From: Cryobacterium breve
GTDB lineage: Bacteria; Actinomycetota; Actinomycetes; Actinomycetales; Microbacteriaceae
DNA: 64,000 nt
NCBI RefSeq assembly: GCF_004402375.1
Contig: NZ_SOGJ01000027.1
Location: 1 to 64,000, forward strand
Reading direction: 5' to 3'
Under the pieces are notes generated by a model. That model saw only the letters and a program-made list of their open reading frames with translations. It made no database searches and was not told where the DNA came from. The translations under genes were made by a program, and so were the position numbers. Shown piece after piece: positions 56,376-64,000 of this stretch. Positions within the stretch are counted from its first letter, which is position 1. Each line of letters starts with the position of its first letter.

Positions 56376-57243
56376 GCGCCGACACGTTCAGCGCGATCGC
56401 CTTGAAGTTGGCGATCCGCTGCTCGTAGCGGGCGGCCAGAACGATGAGCAGGATGCCTCCGGCCCCCAGCCACAGCCACCACGGGACCGCGCCGTAGGCC
56501 CGCGAGATCCAGGGCCAGAGCTGCGCCACCCCATGGATGAGCAGCACCACGGCACCGATCACGAACGGTGCCTGCAGCTTGCGCATCAGCCCGACGACGA
56601 TCACAAGCGTGGCGACCAGGCCCAGCACAACGATCCGCCAGAGCGCGCCCTCGGTGACGTCCTGTAGCAGTGAGGGCACCAGGAGCACCAGCAGGCCAGG
56701 GGCGAGCCACGGCCAGCTGCGGGAGTGCGGCACCGCGTCGAGGTGTAGCCGGCCGCTGGCGAGCAGGGCGATCGCGAGCGGAACGCTGACGATCTCGATT
56801 GTGTCTGGTGCGCCCCAGGCAGCTCCGGCAGCCACGGCCACAGCGCCGGCCCCGATGGATCCCCAGGCAACAAGGCGGCCCGGCCGGCTGGCGTCGAACC
56901 AGAAGGCCGCGAGGTGCAGTGCGGAGAAGGTGAAGACCAGCAGGATCACGCGGATGGTCGCCAGCGGCACGTAGCCGAGAGCGAACACCTCGGCCGCGAG
57001 GGTGCCCAGGATCGCCAGGACGAACAGGCCGTAGCCGGTGCGGCGGGCGGCATCCGTCGAAGGGGCGATTTCGTCGTGCGGGGTGCGGCGGGCGGCGGTC
57101 ACCAGAGCGGTGGCCGCCGCGACCACGATGAGCAGGGTGGGCAGTAGCCAGGCCTCGAGTCGGGCGTCCGGGCCGAGCGGCGTCTGCCGCAGCAGCGGCA
57201 GGATGCGGGCCCCGGTCGTCAGGGCCACAGCCACCAATCCCAC
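56368..57243 (-). CDS. C-terminal part of the frameshifted SCO7613-type protein
   Basis: A 291-codon open frame holding the last eight or so membrane segments of the giant protein, e.g. GLFVLAILGTLAAEVFALGY and WWLWLGAGGILLIVLAARYE. The tail NFKAIALNVSALR is short and soluble. If the frameshift is real it may be untranslated; if an error, it belongs to the gene above. Confidence 0.6.
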   Translation of the reverse strand: MGLVAVALTTGARILPLLRQTPLGPDARLEAWLLPTLLIVVAAATALVTAARRTPHDEIAPSTDAARRTGYGLFVLAILGTLAAEVFALGYVPLATIRVILLVFTFSALHLAAFWFDASRPGRLVAWGSIGAGAVAVAAGAAWGAPDTIEIVSVPLAIALLASGRLHLDAVPHSRSWPWLAPGLLVLLVPSLLQDVTEGALWRIVVLGLVATLVIVVGLMRKLQAPFVIGAVVLLIHGVAQLWPWISRAYGAVPWWLWLGAGGILLIVLAARYEQRIANFKAIALNVSALR

Positions 57244-60200
57244 TCCGACGGCCGGCCAGCAGCCGGCCGAGCACGAGGGCGACGCCCACCGGAACGGTCA
57301 CGAGTTCGATCGGCTCGGGGAAGACTGCGGTCAGTGCGGCGAGCACGGCGACACCGGCTGCGGCGATCGCGACCCCACCGAGGGAGCGACCCTCACCGCT
57401 GCGGTCGAAGCGCACCACGAGGACGTGCGCGGCGGCGAAGGTCCAGGCGAGCAGGATCACGCGGGGCTCGGCGAGCGGCGCGAAGTCGAGCGCGAGCACC
57501 TCGGTGAGGAGGCCCGCGACGAGGGTAGACACGAGCACGCCGTAGCCGAACCGACGCCCGCGGGCTGCGGTCGGTGCGGATGCGGCTGCTCCGGTGCCGG
57601 GCGTTCCCGGCCCGTTCGCGACCGCCGCGATGGCGCCTGCTCCGATGCCGAGCAGCAGCAACACGGCGGGTAGCAGCCAGGCTTCGAGCCGGGTGTCCGG
57701 GCCCACCGGGTCCGTGCCGAGCAGCGAACGGATGCGCGTCCAGGCGACTACCGCAACCGTGAGGGCACCTACGCCGAGCGCGGGCCAGGCCAGGGCTGTC
57801 CAGCGTGGGCGGGACAGCAGGAATGCGCCGCCGAGGCCCAGGGCCCCGCCGAGCGCCAGGGCGACGATCGGGCGGAGGAGCCCGCCGCCGGTGCCGCCGA
57901 CGAGGGCGCTGGGCAGCAGCGCCAGGGCGAGGCCGGCCGCGATGCGCCGGGCCGCCGCGGAGCTCAGTCGTTGGGCGGACTCGGTCGTTGCACTGGGCAG
58001 AACCGGTCGGGAGAGCACCTGGCCCACGACCACGGCCAGGGCAAGCGGCATGGTCCCAAGCTCGAAGGGCTCGGTGGCTCCCGTCAGCACGGAGCTCAGC
58101 GCGGCCACGGCGGCCAGGCCGGCGGCGGTCCAGCCGACGCCCACCGTGAGCGGCGCGCGCGGGCGCCACAGGGCGAGCACGTGCGTCAGGGACAGGGCCA
58201 GCACGAGCACGGATGCCCGCAGGCCGGTCACGACGTCGCTCCCGCTCCCGGCACCCCAGGTCAGGCCCTCGTCCCGGATGCGGGATCCGGCCCAGCCGAG
58301 GGTGCTGATCTCGGCGATGGTCAGGAGGGTGAGGGCGAGAAGCAACAGGGCGATCGCGGCGAGACGGCGGGACGACCGGGTGGCGGCATCCGTCTGCCTG
58401 GACAGCAGGAAGGCCCCGGCGATGACCGCCGCGAGCGGCAGGAGCCAGTATTCCAATCGGGCATCGGGCACCCCCGGGTCGCTGAGCGCCGCGGTGGCCT
58501 GCACGACGCTGGTCAGCACGAGTCCGGTGGTGCCGGCTGCTGCCGCGGCCGCGAGGTAGGCGGAGCGCGGCGGCGCCCAGCGCGGTACGCCGGCCCCGAG
58601 CAGTAGCACGGCGGAGACCGACGACACCAGTACCGCACGCAGGAGCGATCCGGTCGCCGAGGCCAGTGCGAGCGGCGCGATCGCCACGAGAAGGCCGGCC
58701 AGGGTGAGCAGGGCTGCCACCGGGCTGGCTGCTGCCGTGTGTTCGACCCGGCCGAACCGGCGGATCAGCACGGCCAGCAGCAGGAGAATCCCCGCAACCG
58801 GCAGCACGTAGGGCTCGGGTGCCAGGGTCCCGGCCCGGGCCAGGCCCAGCCACAGGCCGGCGATGCCGAGCGCGAGGGCCGCCCAGCCCAGATGGCGGCG
58901 AGGAGAGAGTGAGCCGAACAGGCCGTCCGGGGTGATGGCGGTGAGGAGGGTGGCCACGGCGGCCAGGAGCAGCATCAACCAGCCGAGCGGATGCGCCGTG
59001 CCGAGTGCCCAGACTGTGCCGGGCCCGAGAATGAGCAGAGCCCCGGACTCCAGCCCGATCCGGTCGCGGCTGCGGCCGCTCAGCACGCCGAGCGCGAGGG
59101 CGAGACCGCAACCGAAGAGTGCGGCCGCGGGAACCAGGAGGATTCGGGCATCCGTCGTCGTCGTGAGGGCCCGGGCGATGCTCCCGAGCAGAAGCAGCAG
59201 AACCGGAGCCACACCGATGGCGGCAATCACGCGCGGGACGGCCAGGATCTCGCAGCTGGCCGCAGTGCCTGCGGCCCGGTTGCCGCGCAGGAGCAGCCAG
59301 AGCAGGAGAGCGGCGAACAGCACGGCCGAGTGCGCGATGCCGGCGACCGGCCCGCCCTGGAGGAGAGTGGCGCGTTCGAGCGCGGAGAGGTCCTCGGCGA
59401 TCGCCGCGATCGGCAGGGAGAACGCCACCACGGTCGGGGTGAGCAGGGTGAGGAACGCCCAGTTCCGGTCGGGCCGGGTGAGCAGGCGCAGCGGGAGTGC
59501 CACGAGCAACTGCGCCAGGGCGGTGGCCAGGGTGAGGGCGCGCGCGGCCTCCGCCACCAGGCCGGTGCCGGACCGTGATTCATGGAGGGAGAGCATGCCC
59601 GGCAGGGCGACGGATGCGATCAGGCTGAGCACGATTGCCCCGGACAGCAGCAGGCCGCGGGCCGAGGTCGCGCCGGCGGCGATGGTGCGGGCAATGAGCA
59701 GCCGGGAGCCGAGAAGCACTGCGATCGCAGCCACGGAGCCTATCCACCAGGTGGTGCTGCTCTGCCAGCTGATCACGTAGCCGAGGCCGATGGTGACCAC
59801 CAGGAACGTGCGCACCACGACCCGGAACGAACCGAGCGAGAGCCGGCCCCCACGCTCGAGCAGCAGGGCGCCGAGCGAGAGGAACCCGAGCAGAACGTAG
59901 ATCAGGGTGACGGGCAGCACCGGGCCGGAGAACGGCACGGCGAGCACCGCGATGGCCAGGAACAGCCAGGCGAGAACCCGGCGACGTCCGGTCAGGACGC
60001 GTCCGATCTTCCAGGCGAGTCCGACCAGGAGCCCGACGGCGGCCAGTGTTCCGAGCGCCCAGACGCTGTTCGCCCGCACCGGGGCCGGCGCTGCCTCGCC
60101 TGTGAGGCCGTGGCCGAGCAGGACGAGCAGGGGGAGTGCGGCGAACGAGACGACGAGCACGGCGAGGGAAGCGGCGATGAGCGTGGCCGTGCTGCCGCCC

Positions 60201-61334
60201 ACGATGAACGCGGTACGGGCCGGTCCGGTGCTGCGGCGGCGCGCCAGGAACTCGGCGCCGAGGGTGATCAGGGTCGCGATCAGGAGCGGAACGATGATCG
60301 CCAGCGTCAGATCGTCGGCGCGGTAGGCCACCAGGGGAACGACCGTGGTGAGTGTCAGGGATACCAGGCCGGCGCAGAAGTAGGCGAAGCCCGCATAGAC
60401 CGCACCGGTCTCCGCGCGGCGCAGCACGAGGAGAAGGTGCAGCACGGCCGTGACCGTGACAGTGCAAAGGGTGAGGAACGGTGCGACGGTCGAGTCCGGG
60501 CTGACGAACGCGCTCGTGAGGGTGGCGAGCACGAGTGCCAGCCCGCCGAGGGTGAGCACGGTGATGCGTTCGGGGACCCGGTCGGCCGAGGGCCAGAAGT
60601 GGCGCGCCGGGGTCGACAGGGGATCGGCGGCATCCGTAACTGCGGAGTTTTTCGCGACCCGCGGCATCCACTGCCCCGGGATGCGGCGTGTCGCCGAATT
60701 CTCCTCAATTGCGTCGTCCGCGGGGTCGCCGGTGGTGCCTGCGACGGCGCTGGCGGTGGTGCCGGAAGCGGAACCTCGCCGCGGCAGGGTGAGCGGATGC
60801 AGCAGTGCGCCGACGGCGGCTCCGAGGAAGCCGACGAAGAGGCGCAGTGGCTCGTCCTGACCGGAGGCGAGGCCGGCGGCCAGCAGCCCGAGGCCCGGGG
60901 CCGCGGCGGCGAATCCGGCCACGCTGGCGACGCGCAGCCCGGACAGGGCGTGCCAGAGGAGGAAAAGTGCCGTGCAGGTCACCAGCGTCGTGCCCCAGTA
61001 GGTCGGCCAATCGGCCGAGGCGAGACCGAACAGGTCGTTCTGTCGCAGTGCCCAGGCGTCCAGAAGCACGAGCACCACGGCCAGCACGCCGATTCCCTCG
61101 GCGGTGGCGACGAGGCGTTTACGGCGCAGGACGCCGGCCGTGATGAGTGCGGCACCGGTGGTTGCGGCGACGATCGCCGAGCGCACCTCGAGTCCGGCGA
61201 AGATCCAGGTCACCGTGAGGAAGAAGATCGCCGCCACCGAAACCAGGGTCACGCCGACCAGAAGGAGCAACACCTGGACGCTCGACCGTTTGGGTGCTCC
61301 GGGAACGGATGCCGCAGCGGCCGGCACCATCACT

Positions 61335-61394
61335 GCAGGTGGTGCTGCGGGCGGTGCTGCGGGTGGTGCTGCAGGTGGTGCTGCGGGCGGTGCT
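61335..61394. repeat. 12-bp in-frame repeat coding AAPP
   Basis: Five units of GC(A/G)GG(T/C)GGTGCT, in frame with the minus-strand membrane protein gene, encoding repeated Pro-Ala-Ala-Pro in the linker between zinc ribbon and first helix. Period 12 preserves the frame, so copy number can vary without disrupting the protein. Confidence 0.85.
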
Positions 61395-61840
61395 GCAGGC
61401 GTTGCGACCAGAGGCGCAACGCGCTGCGCCGCCATCTGCGCTTCGGCGACCTCGAAACGGATGCGTCCGATCAACTCGCGGCGGCGGTCGAGGGAGGCGG
61501 CGGCATCCGTGGACGCGGTCAGCAGCAGTGCCGAGGCCGGGTGTCGCAAGTCGAGGTCGCAGGTCGAGCAGACGGGGGAGCGCAGCACGGTTCGGCAGGC
61601 GGGGCACCGGGTGGTGTCGGTGAGCTCGACGGTGTTGCGCGGCCAGATGACGGTGCCGGCGAACTCCGCATAGGAGTCACCTGAATCGGTTCGTGACATC
61701 GTGGCCCCTCGCTGGATGTGAACGTCCCCAAGGCTACTGGGTAGTCCGTCCAGCCTCTGCCCGCGCAGTCAGCCGGTGGAAGGCGGGCCGCGCCTGCCTG
61801 CGCACACGCCTGCCTGCCTGCGTGTCCGAGCCTTCCCCGG

Positions 61841-62656
61841 TCAGAGTCGGTGCTCGGCCAACCAGTCCACGAGCACGCGTTCGAACTCTTTCGGCCGTTC
61901 CAGGTTGGGCAGGTGCGCGGTGTCGCGGAAGGTGCAGCCCGTGACATCAGGGAGCGTCGACAGAAGGTATTCGTATTCGGCCAGGTGTGGGGTGAGGTCG
62001 AACTCGCCGACCGTCACGAGCGCGGGCACCTCAATGTCGCTGACCTGGTCGAAGGCGGGTGGCTCGAGCGGAATCGGCGTCGGGGACTCCTCCCCATGCG
62101 CGGCGTTGACGCGGCCCAGCGCATAGGCCGCGGCCGCGAATTCTGGGTCGAGGTCGGCCTCTTTGCGCAGCGGGCCGAACGCCCAGAGCGCCACCTCGAG
62201 GCGCGCCAACCGGTGCCAGTCCTGGGCGTGGAACGCGGCATCCATCTCGTCGAACCTTATGTCCTCGAGATCGGTCAGCTCAATTTCGGGGAACCCGCTG
62301 GGTCCTGCTCCCACGGTCACCAGGCCGTTCACGCGGTTGGGGCTCTCCGCCGCCAGGTCGATGGCGGTGCACCCGCCGCGCGAGCACCCGATCAGTGTTG
62401 CCGACGCCACCCCCAGGTGGTCGAGAACCGCGCGGGCGTCGGCGCGGGCGGCGAACTCAACGTTCTCGCTGGTCGTCTGGCCGCATCCGCGGCTGTCGAA
62501 ACGGATGACGAAATGGTCGGCGGCCAGCGCGTCGATCTGCGGGTCCCACATCCGCAGGTTCGCGATGCCGGCGTGCAACAGAAGGAGCGCCGGTGACGAT
62601 ACGTGGCCTGCCGTCTCGTAGTAGAGCGACGCGCCTGGAACGGTGAGGTGAGGCAT
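61841..62656 (-). CDS. Alpha/beta hydrolase
   Basis: A 271-residue alpha/beta-fold hydrolase. Oxyanion region LLLHAGIANLRMWDPQ (25-40), nucleophile elbow GCSRGG (Ser near 92), catalytic Asp in VGEFDLTPH near 218 and His in DTAHLPNLERP near 247. The HLPNLERP end is common in 3-oxoadipate enol-lactonase/arylesterase-like enzymes. Substrate unknown. ATG 62656 has TACGCT 5 nt upstream (62662-62667), again suggesting a leaderless message. Confidence 0.92.
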   Translation of the reverse strand: MPHLTVPGASLYYETAGHVSSPALLLLHAGIANLRMWDPQIDALAADHFVIRFDSRGCGQTTSENVEFAARADARAVLDHLGVASATLIGCSRGGCTAIDLAAESPNRVNGLVTVGAGPSGFPEIELTDLEDIRFDEMDAAFHAQDWHRLARLEVALWAFGPLRKEADLDPEFAAAAYALGRVNAAHGEESPTPIPLEPPAFDQVSDIEVPALVTVGEFDLTPHLAEYEYLLSTLPDVTGCTFRDTAHLPNLERPKEFERVLVDWLAEHRL

Positions 62657-63037
62657 GATTCAGCGTAGGCGTGCGGTGGTCGCCGCGGCAAGGGAAAACC
62701 CCTGAGCAGACGAATCGTCGATCATTGAATGCTGCCGGCGGTGACCGCGGTGACGTTGTGCGATCAGACAAATTGACATCCGTTGGGGCAGGAGTCAGAC
62801 TCTATAGATCGATATCGATCGATGAGTTGGTTGACGGCCGCTTTGGGCCACGACGTGGACCCACGACCGGGACCAGCGGATCAGCCCAATGGCGCTCGCC
62901 CCAGAGTTGCGCGACGCCCCCATCAACGCCCCGTCGACTGCGCCGTGACTGAGTGGGTATGTACCGTGGACTTGTGTGTCCCGGCTTTCCCGCGAACTCT
63001 GGCTCGTTCCGCGCGGCCGAAAAATCCGAGGAGCACC
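62657..63037. other. Intergenic region with ATCGAT palindrome
   Basis: No gene recognised. It contains a perfect 14-bp palindrome GATCGATATCGATC at 62807-62820 beside TATAGA, and a TTGACA at 62773-62778 that is too far from it for a normal promoter. It probably carries promoter elements for the small gene at 63038, although that leader would be long. Confidence 0.35.
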
Positions 63038-63190
63038 ATGAACGCTTTCATCACGACTACCACCACCAACTCGGTCCGAATTGTCGGCACCTACGTCAGC
63101 GAATCACGCGCCCACATCCTCGTGCCGAACGGGTACGTGAGCAACGTCCGGTCAGACCAGACCGCTGGTCGATACGTGTCTCACAGCTGA
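63038..63190 (+). CDS. Small uncharacterised protein (50 residues)
   Basis: A 50-residue frame starting at ATG 63038 with GAGGAG five nucleotides upstream. It has a Thr-rich start (FITTTTTNSVRIVGTYVSES) and a beta-like middle (AHILVPNGYVSN), no signal peptide or membrane segment. No family recognised. A longer frame upstream lacks a ribosome site and conserved features. Confidence 0.55.
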   Translation: MNAFITTTTTNSVRIVGTYVSESRAHILVPNGYVSNVRSDQTAGRYVSHS

Positions 63191-63415
63191 CTGGAACCGT
63201 ACGGTCTCCGGGGCAGGTCCGGGTGCCTCATTGCTGTCGCCGAGACCAGCCGGATGACCCTGGTCGGTTTGCTCGTTGAGGTGCGCCCGACCGACCACGC
63301 CGCTCCAGATGTTTCATCTCCATTCTCCTCGCGGCGATGGCATGGGCGTAGTTCCACTGGGAGGGCGTTGGAGGAGGTCGAGCCTCAGCCCTGGCCGCCA
63401 CGGCAGTTTGGGCAG

Positions 63416-63449
63416 GCCTATGGCCCATCCGGCAGGATGGGCCATAGGC
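63416..63449. terminator. Long perfect hairpin
   Basis: GCCTATGGCCCATCC (63416-63430) pairs with its complement (63435-63449) across a 4-nt loop. It lies between the 50-residue gene and the leftward edge gene and could end both. Confidence 0.75.
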
Positions 63450-63457
63450 TGATTCCG

Positions 63458-63476
63458 CCCCAGAGTCTCTCTGGGG
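63458..63476 (-). terminator. Short hairpin after the edge gene
   Basis: CCCCAGAG and CTCTGGGG separated by 3 nt, 7 bp beyond the stop of the leftward gene at 63484; first of two tandem hairpins met by its transcript. Confidence 0.6.
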
Positions 63477-63483
63477 GTGGTGT

Positions 63484-64000
63484 CTATTCCAAGATGCCGC
63501 AGGCGGCCGGATCCGTTGCTTCTGCCGGCAGGTTCGGGTCGAGTTCGCTTGCACCTCGGCTGAAGTCATACTCGCCGTTGCCGTTGTAGTCGACGCCATG
63601 GATTACAACAACGCCTTCGCCCTCGCGGATGGAGTCAGCGATTTCCTTTGCCGTTCCTGTTCCGCTGGGGCCGGGGTATCCGGTTCCCGCCACCTTGGTG
63701 ATGTGGAGATTGTCGCGGCTGTAGTGGTAGCTGCCGCTTTCAGATACCGGGAAGCGGGTGACGTCCAGGAAGCTGGCCGGTGAGGTGTCCCCTGTCGTCG
63801 TGAGTGAGACGACGACCGGTCCGTAGGCGGGAATCCCTTCCACGGTGTTCAGCCGGCCATCACCGTTGCGGTCCAGCGCGATGGTGGGGCACTCGTTCAG
63901 GGCTTGGTTGCCATAGTGAATATGTTGAGCGTGCGGGGCGTCGGGCGTCAGTCCGGAGGCGTGCACTTCTATGTGCTTGATCTTCTGGTTACGGACTGTC
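63484..64000 (-). CDS. CHRD-like/EF-hand-like protein, N-terminus outside window
   Basis: At least 172 residues are visible; the frame is open to the window edge, so the N terminus is missing. The visible start reads HIEVHASGLTPDAPHAQHIH, like CHRD domains. Two calcium-loop-like segments occur: DRNGDGRLNTVE (EF-hand pattern D-x-N-x-D-G) and DYNGNGEYDF. A repeated CHRD-style strand SYHYSRDNLHITKVAG lies between. It is probably secreted; function unknown. An internal GTG at 63966 is not a credible start. Confidence 0.75.
   Translation of the reverse strand, partial: TVRNQKIKHIEVHASGLTPDAPHAQHIHYGNQALNECPTIALDRNGDGRLNTVEGIPAYGPVVVSLTTTGDTSPASFLDVTRFPVSESGSYHYSRDNLHITKVAGTGYPGPSGTGTAKEIADSIREGEGVVVIHGVDYNGNGEYDFSRGASELDPNLPAEATDPAACGILE

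Larger units (their letters stand above)
56368..61699 (-). pseudogene. SCO7613-type giant membrane protein, frameshifted
   Basis: A protein of about 1775 residues that I recognise as the SCO7613 C-terminal-domain membrane protein family of Actinobacteria. An N-terminal zinc ribbon (CPAC and CSTC near 32-47) is followed by a PAAP linker (about 101-122, encoded by a 12-bp repeat) and then dozens of hydrophobic segments, roughly 40 or more. Near 57245-57255 the frame shifts: upstream reads VLGRLLAGR, then Arg-rich nonsense, while the true continuation (VGLVAVALTTGARILPLL) is in another frame to the TAG at 56368. One extra base in a GGCCGGCCG context would explain it. It may be a sequencing error or a real mutation. 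The unshifted frame stops at 56354. Function unknown. Confidence 0.75.

Noticed and set aside
57240-57260. Programmed ribosomal frameshift in the membrane protein gene
   Set aside because: No classical slippery heptamer or clear stimulatory structure is visible; a one-base error or mutation in a GGCCGGCC run is simpler.
59582-61684. 700-codon rightward frame opposite the giant membrane protein
   Set aside because: Gly/Glu/Gln-rich antisense translation with no family motifs, explained by the codon bias of the real gene.
62783-63037. Longer 135-codon version of the small protein at 63038
   Set aside because: The upstream part lacks a ribosome site and reads like noncoding sequence; ATG 63038 has GAGGAG at good distance.

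Overview
The window is high-GC DNA from an actinobacterium, most likely a member of the Microbacteriaceae (Cryobacterium-like). That is an inference from the GC-rich third positions, frequent GTG starts, a clpB preceded by an HspR-type HAIR box, a SWIM-SNF2 helicase, an F420-type LLM oxidoreductase, DUF6421 and SCO7613-type proteins, and probable leaderless promoters. I saw no rRNA, tRNA, CRISPR array, phage or insertion sequence. It reads as ordinary chromosome with several metabolic operons.

Layout. 0-2.4 kb: two terminator hairpins, a histidine phosphatase, a 16-bp tandem repeat array and class II fructose-bisphosphatase (glpX). 2.4-5.8 kb: a SWIM/SNF2 helicase. 5.8-11.7 kb: a leftward amine-catabolism operon (aminobutyraldehyde-type dehydrogenase, copper amine oxidase, tandem universal stress protein, APC permease). 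11.9-14.1 kb: an N-domain-less ClpB under a HAIR element. 14.3-17.6 kb: zinc alcohol dehydrogenase, GNAT acetyltransferase, and a disulfide-reductase-like flavoprotein lacking its His-Glu dyad. 17.8-25.7 kb: acyl-CoA synthetase/threonine aldolase pair, an ABC-2 exporter, an SDR-DUF6421 pair and DUF1622. 25.7-31.2 kb: a methyltransferase, LLM oxidoreductase, glycerate kinase, phosphoglycerate mutase and a Gly-rich protein, separated by repeat-rich intergenic DNA.

31.3-36.4 kb is a leftward sulfonate/nitrate-type ABC operon whose last gene is an overlapping acetyl-CoA synthetase. 38.0-43.9 kb is a complete ribose operon (rbsR-A-C-B-K-D) behind a good promoter covered by a double LacI operator. 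44.0-49.9 kb: an NAD-epimerase, PNPOx-like protein, a decayed glycosyltransferase, a MarR regulator with its palindrome, two overlapping GAF-ANTAR regulators preceded by a possible leaderless 20-codon leader, and deoC. 50.2-56.3 kb: DUF1349 protein, ABC-F ATPase, and an MFS transporter plus nucleoside hydrolase divergent from a GntR regulator.

56.4-61.7 kb is a giant SCO7613-type polytopic membrane protein with a frameshift near 57.25 kb, ending in a GC-rich tandem repeat that places TAG in all three frames. The right end holds an alpha/beta hydrolase, a 50-residue small protein and the C-terminal part of a CHRD/EF-hand-like protein running off the window.

Metabolic theme (inference): carbon salvage. 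Amines, ribose, deoxyribose phosphate and nucleosides, glycerate and acetate are fed to central metabolism, where glpX and phosphoglycerate mutase act. No defence system or clear new machinery was found. The most unusual items are the repeat families, the altered nucleoside hydrolase, the ANTAR pair with its leader, and the ABC-acs gene overlap.
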